A stretch of 64,000 nucleotides of DNA from Gardnerella vaginalis (lineage in GTDB: Bacteria > Actinomycetota > Actinomycetes > Actinomycetales > Bifidobacteriaceae), in contig NZ_KQ956819.1 in the NCBI RefSeq assembly GCF_001546455.1, forward strand, positions 207,526-271,525. Reading direction: 5' to 3'. The notes beneath the pieces are model-generated. The model had not been told where the DNA came from. It saw nothing but the letters and a program-made list of their open reading frames with translations, and did no database searches. The position numbers and the translations under genes are program-made. Shown here piece after piece: positions 44,343-53,526 of this stretch. Every line of letters starts with the position of its first letter. Position 1 is the first letter of the stretch.

Positions 44343-45928
44343 GGCAACCTCCAATGGCGATTATCGCGAGCAAGCATTTGATCCGCTTCTTTAGGTCCCC
44401 AAGTTCCAGCGCGATACGGTTGCGGACGCGTGTTAAGAGAAGCCCAAAAATCTTCAATCGGATCCAAAATTTTCCAGCTTAAATCAACCTCTTGCGTTGT
44501 TGGGAAAAGCGGAGGTTCGCCAAGCAAAACGTCTAAAATAAGACGCTCGTAAGCTTCTGGAGAGTTTTCTGTAAAAGACCTTCCATAGCTAAAGTCCATA
44601 GAAACATCGCGAACTTCCATAGACGTTCCGCCTGGCACTTTTGCGCCAAATCGCATTGTTACGCCCTCGTCTGGCTGAACGCGAATCACAATTGCATTGT
44701 TTCCAAGTTCGCGCACAGCAGTAGTCTCAAAAGGCAAGTGTGGAGCGCGCTTAAAAATCACGGCAATCTCTGTAACTCGCTTGCCTAAGCGCTTGCCAGT
44801 TCTCAAGTAGAATGGCACTCCAGCCCAGCGGCGAGTGTCTACATCTAATCGCACAGCAGCATACGTTTCTGTATTGCTATCTGGGCTAATTCCTTGCTCT
44901 TGCAAATATCCAACGGCTTTGTATGACCCTTGCCAGCCTTCTGCATACTGGCCTCTGGCAGTGTTTGCAGCTAAATCTTTAGGCAAGCGTATAGCAGACA
45001 AGACCTTAGTTTTTTCCGCTGTTAAATCGCCAGCGCTAAAGCTTACAGGCTCTTCCATAGCGGTAAGTGCCATTAGCTGCAACAAGTGGTTTTGAATAAC
45101 ATCTCGCGCAGCGCCAATGCCATCGTAATATCCAGCTCTGCCGCCTATGCCAATATCTTCTGCCATGGTGATTTGCACGTGGTCAACATAATTAGCATTC
45201 CAGATTGGCTCATACATTGCGTTTGCAAAGCGCAAGGCGAGCAGATTTTGCACAGTTTCTTTGCCTAAATAGTGGTCTATGCGGAACACGGAATTTGGGT
45301 CAAAAACCTCGGAAACTACGCGATCCAGTTCTTGCGCGCTAGCTAAATCGTGGCCAAACGGTTTTTCGATTATTACTCGTCTCCATGCGTTTTCTGATGA
45401 GTGCGAAAGCCCAGATGCGGCCAATTGTTGCGCTACAACAGGGAAGCTGGATGGTGGAACAGACATGTAGAACGCATGATTTCCGCGAGTTCCACGATCT
45501 CGGTCTAGCTCGCTTACCGTTTTGCTTAAGCGCTCAAACGCGCTTGCATCGTCGAATGTTCCGCGAACAAAACGTATGCCTTTTGCAAGATTAATCCATG
45601 TGGATTCGCAAAATGGCGTACGGCAATGCTGCTGAATATTTTCTCGCACAAAGTTTACAAAATGCTCATCGGTCCAGTCTCGTCTAGCGAAGCCAGTAAG
45701 ACCAAATCCAGGCGGCAAAAGTCCGCGATTTGCTAAATCGTATACAGCTGGCATTAGCTTTTTTCGCGCTAAATCGCCCGTGATTCCAAATATAACAAGG
45801 CTGCACGGGCCTGCGATTTTGGCTAGTCGCAAGTCGCGTGGGTCTCGCAGTGGATTCTTCCATCCCGCGAGCGAATCGCCCTTATTGCTTTGGGAAAATG
45901 GGGTTATTAACTCACTCATATGTACCAT
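44339..45928 (-). CDS. zwf: Glucose-6-phosphate 1-dehydrogenase
   Basis: A 529-residue enzyme that oxidises glucose 6-phosphate with NADP. Coenzyme motif FGITGDLARKKLMPA and the active-site signature RIDHYLGKETVQN are present, as is IIEKPFGHD. Two in-frame starts are possible, at 45928 and 45919; neither has a strong ribosome binding site. First gene of zwf-opcA-pgl. Confidence 0.96.
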   Translation of the reverse strand: MVHMSELITPFSQSNKGDSLAGWKNPLRDPRDLRLAKIAGPCSLVIFGITGDLARKKLMPAVYDLANRGLLPPGFGLTGFARRDWTDEHFVNFVRENIQQHCRTPFCESTWINLAKGIRFVRGTFDDASAFERLSKTVSELDRDRGTRGNHAFYMSVPPSSFPVVAQQLAASGLSHSSENAWRRVIIEKPFGHDLASAQELDRVVSEVFDPNSVFRIDHYLGKETVQNLLALRFANAMYEPIWNANYVDHVQITMAEDIGIGGRAGYYDGIGAARDVIQNHLLQLMALTAMEEPVSFSAGDLTAEKTKVLSAIRLPKDLAANTARGQYAEGWQGSYKAVGYLQEQGISPDSNTETYAAVRLDVDTRRWAGVPFYLRTGKRLGKRVTEIAVIFKRAPHLPFETTAVRELGNNAIVIRVQPDEGVTMRFGAKVPGGTSMEVRDVSMDFSYGRSFTENSPEAYERLILDVLLGEPPLFPTTQEVDLSWKILDPIEDFWASLNTRPQPYRAGTWGPKEADQMLARDNRHWRLP

Positions 45929-45977
45929 CGTAATATTTTGGCGTGATTTGGGCGGTTTGCGCTTTGCCTTTTGCAGG

Positions 45978-48236
45978 TTATCCGCCGCACACGGCTAGTC
46001 GTATCATTCGTGCGTATTGAGGGCCACCAATAGGTGTTAGGTGTATTCCGTCGTCTGTTAGAAACTCGCTATGGCCTGCGCTTAGGCCGTTCCAGTCGAT
46101 TATTCCAACGTTTTTGCGCTTTGCTGCAAATGCACGCAATTTTGCGTTTGTTTCGTCTTGCCAAGGTTGAGGCACGCGAGTTGTTACAAAATACACTGGT
46201 TTTCCGCCAGTAATATTTACCATGTTTTGTAAAACTGACTCGTCTCTAGGCGGCCCGTTGGTTCCAAGTTCGTAGATTACAACGCTTCCAGGGTGTTTTT
46301 CGGCTATGTCTTTTTGGTAGTCTTCGGCTCCGTGGAAAATCTGCCTACTAACTTTTCCGTCAATCCAAGCGTTTGGCAAAGCCTTTAAAAGGTACGGCTT
46401 TGCGCCTTCGGTTACGGAGTCTCCAACCATTGTTATGTCTGCCGTGCAAACGTCTTGTTTTGAGTTGATTTTCCAAGCTTTTGTGTTTATATTTGCTGGC
46501 ACTTTTTCTGCGATTGGGTTTAGAACCCTATGAGCGCTTGGCTTTGTAGGAAGCGTTTGTTTTGTTATGTTTTGACGCCTTCCGCCTATTTTTCTTTTTG
46601 GCTTTCTTTTTGGCTTTTGGCTTTCTTTTTGGTTTGGCTTTTGGCTCGGTTTTGACTTTGGTTGTGTTATCTCTTTATTTTGCTTTCCATTTTTAGCATG
46701 AGTTTTAACGTCTTGTTCTTGACTTGTTAATTCTGGCCTTAATTGTATTGACCTTTCTTGCGCAATGCTGCTCCAATTTAGTGGAGCTGCGATTAGCGCT
46801 ATGCAGGCCGCTGCGCACACAGTAGTCGCAAGCCTTCGTAGAACAAATGGTAGCTTAATGTTTTTGCTTTTAACGTTTAAAGTGTCAAACGAAAGATCAA
46901 TGTTCTTTGCTTCTTGCGATTCTTCTTGCGATGCGTCTTGTGCCTCTTTTTGAGCACTGTCTTTCTTTGCGCTAATGCTAAAAGTCATATGCTTGCTGGC
47001 AAATGGTATCTCAAAAATTCTGTAAAATACTTCGGCCACAGCAACAACTACCACGCATTGCAAAATCTGCTCAAATAGCGTTATGTGAGTAGTTCTTGTT
47101 GCTGGGTTTAATACTTCGAGTATTGGAAAATGAACAAGATAAATCGCAAAAGCCCTTGTTCCTAAATAACTTAGAGGAGCTATGCCAAGTATACGCGCGC
47201 AAATGTTGTTTTTTTGCATGCAAGCGTGCATTAAGATTGCGCAAACTACAGCAAAAATCGCGTAGCCACCGTAAACAATCCACGTTTTTGACCCGTCTTG
47301 TTTAGTGAAGCAGAATAAAATAAACGCTAACGCAATTAACCCTATAGCAGACTCTAAAATCGGCTGTCTGCCTTGGATTTTGCCCTCTTGTGCTTTGTTA
47401 TCTTGGTTCTCAATCTGCGCTTTTTTGCTTTTGCTTCCAACAATGTATTGCCATGCGTCTGCAATAATTTTTATAACGGATTTTCCGCTAAACCACGTGC
47501 AATACATTGCTAGAAGAGCGCCGATTATAAATTCTCCAGCGCGTGTGTCTAAAGCGTAATACACGCGAGCAATGGTTTGCCCTTCTCCGCAAAGAATTGT
47601 GATTGTAATATTTGCAATAGTGGACGCAATCGCAAGTATTGCTGTAGCAAACATTCGCGCAAACTTAGATTTAAAGATTTTAAGAATTACGCCTAGAATA
47701 ATCGGCCAGCAAACAAATATTTGCATAATAAGGCCCAAATACCACAAATGCTTAATAGGGGAAGGCAGCCCCGACTGTTCAAAGTACGAAACTTTTCGCA
47801 GAATATACGCCATGTTGCTGCTAAATGTGGATCCAGTTAGTGCGTCTGATTGCAGTTTTGTTAAAAGACTTGGCGAAAGCAACCACATAAGTGGGGCGCT
47901 TAGTGCAATAATGCCTAGCGTAGAAGGCCATATTCGTTTTATGCGTTTAAGCAGGTACTTAAAGTAGATAATAAGTTTTGATTTTTTCTTCTGACTTTCT
48001 TGGTTACCATCTAAATGTGAATTTTTATTGTTATTCTCGCTGAACATTTTTAGCAAAGATACAGTGCTAAAGTATCCCGCCATAACAAGAAACATCGTTA
48101 CGCCCAAAAATCCACCGTTGAATACGATTGGGCGCAAGTGGAACGCTACAATCCCAATAATAGCAATCGCGCGCATGCCGTCTATTGCAGCGTTGCGTTT
48201 GGTTGCAGCGTTTGCCGCGTTGTTCAATTCTGCCAT
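45978..48236 (-). CDS. OatA-like acyltransferase with SGNH domain
   Basis: A 752-residue membrane O-acyltransferase. The N-terminal acyltransferase-3 domain (about residues 10-430) has about ten spans and starts with AIDGMRAIAIIGIVAFHL. A basic Lys/Pro/Gln-rich linker (about 500-575) leads to an external SGNH hydrolase-like domain with GDSVTEG, GTNG and DGIHLTPIG, giving the Ser and Asp-x-x-His catalytic residues. OatA-type proteins O-acetylate peptidoglycan or wall polymers and give lysozyme resistance. A Gln/Lys-rich cytoplasmic insertion lies near residues 75-90. Substrate not determined by sequence. Confidence 0.9.
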   Translation of the reverse strand: MAELNNAANAATKRNAAIDGMRAIAIIGIVAFHLRPIVFNGGFLGVTMFLVMAGYFSTVSLLKMFSENNNKNSHLDGNQESQKKKSKLIIYFKYLLKRIKRIWPSTLGIIALSAPLMWLLSPSLLTKLQSDALTGSTFSSNMAYILRKVSYFEQSGLPSPIKHLWYLGLIMQIFVCWPIILGVILKIFKSKFARMFATAILAIASTIANITITILCGEGQTIARVYYALDTRAGEFIIGALLAMYCTWFSGKSVIKIIADAWQYIVGSKSKKAQIENQDNKAQEGKIQGRQPILESAIGLIALAFILFCFTKQDGSKTWIVYGGYAIFAVVCAILMHACMQKNNICARILGIAPLSYLGTRAFAIYLVHFPILEVLNPATRTTHITLFEQILQCVVVVAVAEVFYRIFEIPFASKHMTFSISAKKDSAQKEAQDASQEESQEAKNIDLSFDTLNVKSKNIKLPFVLRRLATTVCAAACIALIAAPLNWSSIAQERSIQLRPELTSQEQDVKTHAKNGKQNKEITQPKSKPSQKPNQKESQKPKRKPKRKIGGRRQNITKQTLPTKPSAHRVLNPIAEKVPANINTKAWKINSKQDVCTADITMVGDSVTEGAKPYLLKALPNAWIDGKVSRQIFHGAEDYQKDIAEKHPGSVVIYELGTNGPPRDESVLQNMVNITGGKPVYFVTTRVPQPWQDETNAKLRAFAAKRKNVGIIDWNGLSAGHSEFLTDDGIHLTPIGGPQYARMIRLAVCGG

Positions 48237-48738
48237 CTTGCCTACAACTTAATACGTGTTTGTTGTTTTTGTGTTCAGTTTTCTGTTTAGTTTTGTGTTC
48301 AGTTTTACAAGTGTTTATGTTCGATTTTTTTCATTAGTATCGCTCCAAAACGTAGTCATATTATCTACGTATTAAGACACTCAATATGCTTATAGCGTGT
48401 CTTAGATTTCCCTTGATTTTTCGCGTATTTTTGTGTGATTTGCACGATTTTTTTAATGTAAATCAAAATATTTTTCAAATGTTTTACTATTTTTATTAAT
48501 ATTTTTTCTTTTGTGTTTTTCTGCATGGTTGCTTGCTGCTTTTTACGATGGCATTTTATGTTGAATTTTATGTGTAGTTTTATATGGCGTTTTATATGCT
48601 CTTTGCTGCGCGCTAAAGTTAGACTGAACAGTCTAAGTTAGATGTATAAACGTTAGATTGATAAACAAGTGTTTAAATGCGTTTAGCATTAGGTTTAAGA
48701 ATGCATTTAAGCATTAAGTTTTACGTTAAGGAGTAAAA
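48237..48738. other. Gap before ppa, no gene
   Basis: About 500 nt of AT-rich DNA without a credible frame. The only clear structure is the inverted repeat TTAGACTG-AA-CAGTCTAA at 48619-48636, about 100 nt before ppa, which may be an operator. Confidence 0.5.
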
Positions 48739-49233
48739 ATGGCAGAAACATTTAACGTTGTGGTAGAGATTCCACGCGGCTCTAAGAACAAGTACGAAGT
48801 AGATCACGAGACTGGTCGCGTATTTTTGGATCGTACCTTGTTTACCGCAATGGGTTACCCAGATGATTATGGCTACATTGATGGCACTTTGGGCGAAGAC
48901 GGCGATCCACTCGACGCTCTTGTTATGATTCCAAATTCTGTGTTCCCAGGCTGTGTTGTTGAATGCCGCGCTGTTGGCTTGTATCACATGGTTGATGAAG
49001 CTGGTGGAGATGACAAGGTTTTGTGCGTGCCAGCAGACGTTCGCTTTGATGACATTAAAGATATTGACAATGTTAGCGAATATCACAAGGCAGAAATCAA
49101 GCACTTCTTTGAGCAGTACAAGGCTTTGGAGCCAGGCAAGGAAGTTCTTCCTGGTGACTTCTGGGCTGGCGTTGAGCAGGCAGAAAAGGAAATCGTTGCA
49201 GCTCGCAAGCGTTTGGAAGAAAGCGAAAAGTAG
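48739..49233 (+). CDS. ppa: Inorganic pyrophosphatase (family I)
   Basis: A 164-residue soluble pyrophosphatase. The metal-binding signature GEDGDPLDALVM (D-x-D-P-x-D) and EIPRGSKNKYEVD are intact. AAGGAGTAAAA precedes the ATG. Family-typical length. Alone between an upstream gap and a terminator. Confidence 0.97.
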   Translation: MAETFNVVVEIPRGSKNKYEVDHETGRVFLDRTLFTAMGYPDDYGYIDGTLGEDGDPLDALVMIPNSVFPGCVVECRAVGLYHMVDEAGGDDKVLCVPADVRFDDIKDIDNVSEYHKAEIKHFFEQYKALEPGKEVLPGDFWAGVEQAEKEIVAARKRLEESEK

Positions 49234-49287
49234 TTTTTGCGATTAATCGCAAGCTTCCAATCGTTTTAACAACGCATTTATTTTATT

Positions 49288-49322
49288 AGTGTCTAACGCA
49301 TTTTATGTGTTAGACACTTTTT
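49288..49322. terminator. Terminator between ppa and the opposite gene
   Basis: AGTGTCTAAC (49288-49297) pairs perfectly with GTTAGACACT (49309-49318), followed by TTTTT. Confidence 0.88.
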
Positions 49323-49346
49323 AATATGTAATTCTTAAAATCGCGT

Positions 49347-50075
49347 TTACGCTACAAGCAGCATTGCTAATCCAGCTCCGTAAACAACCATTCCGCCCAT
49401 CATAACTGGAATCAAAGCTGTTCCAATCTGCGGGAAAATCATTCCAGAGTTGTATTTTGCATCTTTAACCCAAAGGTGTGAAAGACCTGCAAGTATAATC
49501 ACGGCAAATAGACCAATCACGCCCACCAATACGCCGAGCTCTAATATGCGTACAGAAAAAGTGAAGCGAATGATCGAAGGCAAGAAAAGCCAACCAGGCA
49601 ATGCGGCGCATGCAATGCTTGCAGTAAGGCAATGAGATAGGTTTCGCACAAGATTGGATCGATTTTCTCTAAACATCTGTCTTGCAAAACTAATAAATGT
49701 TGCCGCAACAAGAATTAGCGCAAAGTTTACTGCCCATCGTTCGTATGGCCTAATTGCTGCAACAAACTTATGAATGCTAACTTCTGATTCTCCGTCGATT
49801 ACGCTGCTTGGAAGCCATCCTTTTAAAGCCAGAGTTGCACACCACATAGATGCCAGGCCTGCAAGAAAAGGAATCGCTTTGTCTGCTGTGGAGCCTTGCA
49901 AAGGCCAAAAAGTTATTAAAGCAAGAAGAATAAGAACACAAACAGTTAAAACGGCTTTTGCTGTTGCAAATGGAAGCGCGGCTGCTGCCACTAAAAGAGC
50001 CAGGGCAATAAATTGAGTTACAACAATAGTAATGTGATTATGCATTGCGTTGCGCTGAATATTGTTGATGCTCAT
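49347..50075 (-). CDS. Membrane protein, unknown, ~6 spans
   Basis: Not recognised. A 242-residue protein with about six hydrophobic spans and short loops, including a conserved-looking SFARQMFRENRSNLVRNLSHC cytoplasmic stretch. AGGAGCGCAAA precedes the ATG. It lies 157 nt from the divergent GlnR-like gene and may share its control region. Confidence 0.75.
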   Translation of the reverse strand: MSINNIQRNAMHNHITIVVTQFIALALLVAAAALPFATAKAVLTVCVLILLALITFWPLQGSTADKAIPFLAGLASMWCATLALKGWLPSSVIDGESEVSIHKFVAAIRPYERWAVNFALILVAATFISFARQMFRENRSNLVRNLSHCLTASIACAALPGWLFLPSIIRFTFSVRILELGVLVGVIGLFAVIILAGLSHLWVKDAKYNSGMIFPQIGTALIPVMMGGMVVYGAGLAMLLVA

Positions 50076-50232
50076 TTTGCGCTCCTATCGCGTTTACACT
50101 GTGATTTACCCCATTTTATATGCAAGCGTACACTTGCGCTTTTTTGATTCTTCTTAAGCATGGATTACAATTTTCTTTTAACAGCTTGATTTTGAATTTT
50201 CATTCAATTCTATGCGCTACGGAGGTGTCAGT

Positions 50233-51048
50233 ATGACGGATATTACATTGATGACCTCTTGCCCTGCGCCTGCAAAAGTTTTGCCATCGCTAACGCTGCT
50301 TTCTCATCGCGTACGCGTGCTTGCAATGGAACCATCTAGCATGCTTAAAATGCCAGAAAACACCATTCTTCTTATTGATGCTAGAGAAGACTTATCTTTA
50401 GCAAAATCCCTATGTTCTCTTGTGCGCGCGTCTAATTTAACAATGTCTATTATTCTAATCCTTACAGAGGGCGGCTTTACTGTTGTAAACCCATCTTGGG
50501 GTGTTAGCGATGTTATGTTAACAACTGCTTCTCCTGCCGAAGTAGAAGGTAGACTGCGATTGGCCGCCAAAAAATCTGTTTCTACCGATTCTTCTTCTAG
50601 CTCTACTGTTGCCGATTCCACAAGCGTTGAGGTTAACAGCAACGGTCAAATGTGTTCTGGAGACTTGGTTGTAGATACGCAAAGTTACACGGTTAGCTTG
50701 CATGGAAAGCCTATCGATTTAGCGTATAAGGAGTTTGAACTACTAAAGTATTTTGTTCAGCATCCTCGTCGCGTTTTTACGCGTGCGCATTTGCTTCAAG
50801 AAGTTTGGGGCTACGATTACTACGGCGGAACTCGCACGGTTGACGTTCATATTCGTAGGCTTCGCGCAAAGTTGGGCGTTGAATACGAGCATGTTATTGG
50901 AACGGTTAGAAACGTTGGATATCGTTTTGATCCACTAGAGGCTCAAGTTGACGAAGTGGAAAATGACGATTACGCAGAAAACAGTAATCACGCGGAGGCT
51001 GGCGATTCGCGTGCCGAGGCTCCAAGCATCTCCAACGATTTAGACTAG
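50233..51048 (+). CDS. GlnR-like orphan OmpR-family regulator
   Basis: A 271-residue transcription factor. The N-terminal receiver-like domain keeps one Asp in NTILLIDAREDLSLAKSLC, which closely resembles the GlnR family, but lacks the full acidic pocket. The C-terminal winged helix (about residues 140-235) has LAYKEFELLKYFVQHPRRVFTRAHLLQEVWGYDYYGGTRTVDVHIRRLRAKL. No histidine kinase gene is adjacent. GlnR controls nitrogen metabolism in actinobacteria; a RegX-type role is the alternative. GGAGG lies 7 nt before the ATG at 50233. A Ser-rich linker joins the domains. Confidence 0.85.
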   Translation: MTDITLMTSCPAPAKVLPSLTLLSHRVRVLAMEPSSMLKMPENTILLIDAREDLSLAKSLCSLVRASNLTMSIILILTEGGFTVVNPSWGVSDVMLTTASPAEVEGRLRLAAKKSVSTDSSSSSTVADSTSVEVNSNGQMCSGDLVVDTQSYTVSLHGKPIDLAYKEFELLKYFVQHPRRVFTRAHLLQEVWGYDYYGGTRTVDVHIRRLRAKLGVEYEHVIGTVRNVGYRFDPLEAQVDEVENDDYAENSNHAEAGDSRAEAPSISNDLD

Positions 51049-51055
51049 GCTTATA

Positions 51056-51727
51056 TTGGCTAAGATAGATAAAACAAATAAAACAAACAAAATAAATAAA
51101 ATGCACGAAGAATATAGGATTTTGTGCCAAGAAATCCCAAATCCAAAGTGTGCATTAAATTTTACTAATCCGTTTGAGCTTTTAATCGCCACTGTTCTTA
51201 GCGCGCAAACAACCGATAAGCGCGTAAACGTAGTGACCAGCGAGCTTTTTAAGGCCTATCCAACACCTGGCGATTTAGCCAAAGCGCAAATATACAATGT
51301 GCAAGAAATAATTCATTCGCTTGGATTTTATAGAGTAAAATCGCAGCATATTATTGAGCTTTCTCAAAAACTTGTTAAAGATTTTAATGGCGTTGTTCCA
51401 AACAATATGGCCGATCTTACAAAGCTTCCTGGCGTTGGTAGAAAAACTGCGAACGTTGTTTTAGGAAACGCTTTTAAGATTCCAGGATTTCCCGTAGATA
51501 CGCATGTTATGCGAGTTACAGCAAGGCTTGGCTGGGTGAGTGATTCTAGCGCTAAGGCTAAAGACGCGGCGAAAATCGAGCGAGAAGTCACGGCTTGTTT
51601 TGCGCCAGAAGAATGGACGAATCTTTCTCATCGCCTTATTTTGCACGGAAGAATGTTTTGTACGGCTAGGAATCCTCGTTGTGCTGATTGCCCACTTAGG
51701 TTTTTGTGTGCCTCGGTGCGATTGTAG
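51056..51727 (+). CDS. nth: Endonuclease III
   Basis: A 223-residue DNA glycosylase/AP lyase for oxidised pyrimidines. Helix-hairpin-helix LPGVGRKTANVVLG with the catalytic Lys, catalytic Asp in VDTHVMRV, and the [4Fe-4S] cysteines spaced C-x6-C-x2-C-x5-C at the C-terminus. The start is unsure: TTG at 51056, which adds a Lys/Asn/Thr repeat tail, or ATG at 51101. Neither has a ribosome binding site; TAGACT at 51041-51046 could serve as -10 for a leaderless TTG start. It follows the GlnR-like gene by 7 nt. Confidence 0.93.
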   Translation: MAKIDKTNKTNKINKMHEEYRILCQEIPNPKCALNFTNPFELLIATVLSAQTTDKRVNVVTSELFKAYPTPGDLAKAQIYNVQEIIHSLGFYRVKSQHIIELSQKLVKDFNGVVPNNMADLTKLPGVGRKTANVVLGNAFKIPGFPVDTHVMRVTARLGWVSDSSAKAKDAAKIEREVTACFAPEEWTNLSHRLILHGRMFCTARNPRCADCPLRFLCASVRL

Positions 51728-51839
51728 AGTGGCTTTACGCAAGGATTAATGGCCTCTAAATAAACTCTTTTAGAATATTCTTAGAATATTTTTAGACTAT
51801 TTTGTGCATAAATTCGGTAAGCAAATTCAAGCTATGATA

Positions 51840-51845
51840 TAGACT
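51840..51845 (+). promoter_or_regulatory. -10 box 7 nt before the start of the solute-binding protein gene
   Basis: TAGACT, then TTTAAGC, then ATG at 51853. No ribosome binding site. Leaderless architecture. Confidence 0.55.
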
Positions 51846-51852
51846 TTTAAGC

Positions 51853-53445
51853 ATGTCTGAATTTGGAAGATACTCATCTGCTTCGCATGTGCGCAGTGCA
51901 AAATATGCGCATGGGCATAGAAGAGGGGCTAAACCCTGGGTTGTGTTTATTGTTTTAATCGGCATTCTATCTGCTGCAATTTGGGCTGGATGGCGATTTG
52001 TAGATGGAAGATCTTTAAGGTCTTTAATGCCAACAAACATTTTCCCAGCATCAAATTCAACTTTAACAATCGGCTTACGCACAGCTCCAGCATCATTAGA
52101 CATTAGAACAGATGATAGTGATTCCCTGCAGCAGGCCCTTTTAGAAAACGTTTACGAAACACTTGTAAAACGAGACGAAAACAATGCGTTGCATCCAGGG
52201 CTTGCGCAATCGTGGAGCGTTTCTGCCGACGGATTAAACTACAAGTTTAGGCTGCGTGGCGGAATCAAATTTGCTAATGGCGACCCAATGGATTCAAGCT
52301 CTGTTCTTAAATCGCTTCAGCAGGGCATTACAAAAGGATATCCTGGCTACGAAAAGCTAACAAATATTACAAGCGTATCTAATTCTGGCCCGAGCGTTTT
52401 AAATATTGCACTAAAAACTCCAGACCCACTTTTGCCAAGGAGATTAGCTGGCAGAGCTGGAATTGTTTACAACACAAACATTTTTGTTAACTATGCTTCC
52501 GACGCTATTGGAACTGGCCCATTTACCGCAAAGGGTTACAACAAAGGCGGTGATCTTGTTCTTGTTCGAAACAACAAATATTGGGCAGGGCCTTCTGGTT
52601 GCGAAAGCATAACTCTTAAGTATTTTAACGACGACACATCTTTGGCAAATGCTGTTAAAGATGGCAGCGTGCAAATGGCAATTCCACTAGACGGAAATGA
52701 AAACAAGCGCATGGCTGCAATGCCAAACACTAAGCTTGTTGAAGGCAAAAGCACAAGATTAAGAATGTTTGCTTTTAACACGGGAATGTCATCTATGTTC
52801 TGCGATCAGCAAATTCGTAGAGCTGCAAGGCATGTAATTGAGCCTAATGTTATTCTTGCTTCCGATCCTTTTGGAGGCCAGCTTGTTGGTGGGCCAATCG
52901 ACCCTATGTCTCCTGGGTATGAAGATTTTAGTAACACATATCCTCATGATGTTAAAAAAGCCTATGGTATGTACCACTACTTTGCTGCAGGATATTTGCG
53001 CGGAATCACAATGCTTGTTCCAACTGGAATGGCTAGCGTTTGCGATCAAATGGCAAAAAACCTAAGCTATGCAGGTGGATTCCCAGTAAAGCTAGAAGAA
53101 TTAGACCAGAGCGTAATCGATCAGCGAATTCGCGAAGGTAACTACGATTTAGCTCTTACTTGGACTAATCACACTCTTGACTCTGGAATGTATGCGGACA
53201 CTAAGTCCAACTATTTGTTCCAAGACCATGAGTCGCAAAAGTATTTTGCAGACGCAATGAAGTCTACAAGCCCGCAAGAGTACGAAGCAAACATTAAAAA
53301 GTATGCTAAGGAATTGTGCGATTACGCCGTTTCTGGGTGGCTGTACGCAAGAAATAGCGTTGTTGTTGCTAAGAATAATGTGAGCGGATACCCTACAAAC
53401 ATGACCGACCAGCTGCTTCCTTTGCACGACGTGACTGTTAAGTAG
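51853..53445 (+). CDS. Family 5 extracellular solute-binding protein, membrane-anchored
   Basis: A 530-residue protein of the DppA/OppA type. It has a single N-terminal membrane span (about residues 28-47) preceded by a basic cytoplasmic segment and no lipobox, so it is held by a signal anchor rather than a lipid. Family segments: LTIGLRTAPASLDI, LLENVYETLVKRDENNALHPGLAQSW and GLNYKFRLRGGIKFANGDPM. No ABC permease or ATPase genes lie near it, so it is an orphan component. Ligand probably a peptide, but not determinable here. Confidence 0.88.
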   Translation: MSEFGRYSSASHVRSAKYAHGHRRGAKPWVVFIVLIGILSAAIWAGWRFVDGRSLRSLMPTNIFPASNSTLTIGLRTAPASLDIRTDDSDSLQQALLENVYETLVKRDENNALHPGLAQSWSVSADGLNYKFRLRGGIKFANGDPMDSSSVLKSLQQGITKGYPGYEKLTNITSVSNSGPSVLNIALKTPDPLLPRRLAGRAGIVYNTNIFVNYASDAIGTGPFTAKGYNKGGDLVLVRNNKYWAGPSGCESITLKYFNDDTSLANAVKDGSVQMAIPLDGNENKRMAAMPNTKLVEGKSTRLRMFAFNTGMSSMFCDQQIRRAARHVIEPNVILASDPFGGQLVGGPIDPMSPGYEDFSNTYPHDVKKAYGMYHYFAAGYLRGITMLVPTGMASVCDQMAKNLSYAGGFPVKLEELDQSVIDQRIREGNYDLALTWTNHTLDSGMYADTKSNYLFQDHESQKYFADAMKSTSPQEYEANIKKYAKELCDYAVSGWLYARNSVVVAKNNVSGYPTNMTDQLLPLHDVTVK

Positions 53446-53513
53446 TGCTGGCTTGTGCTGTATTAGTGGGTTGGCATAGTGCCGTGTTACACTGCGATGT
53501 CTCGCTAAGTTTC

Positions 53514-53519
53514 TAATAT
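53514..53519 (+). promoter_or_regulatory. -10 box 7 nt before valS
   Basis: TAATAT, then TCAGTTC, then ATG at 53527. No ribosome binding site. Confidence 0.55.
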
Positions 53520-53526
53520 TCAGTTC

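Noticed and set aside
53446-53526. Possible T-box leader before valS
   Set aside because: The gap is too short, has no T-box sequence or antiterminator, and the -10 box sits 7 nt before the ATG.
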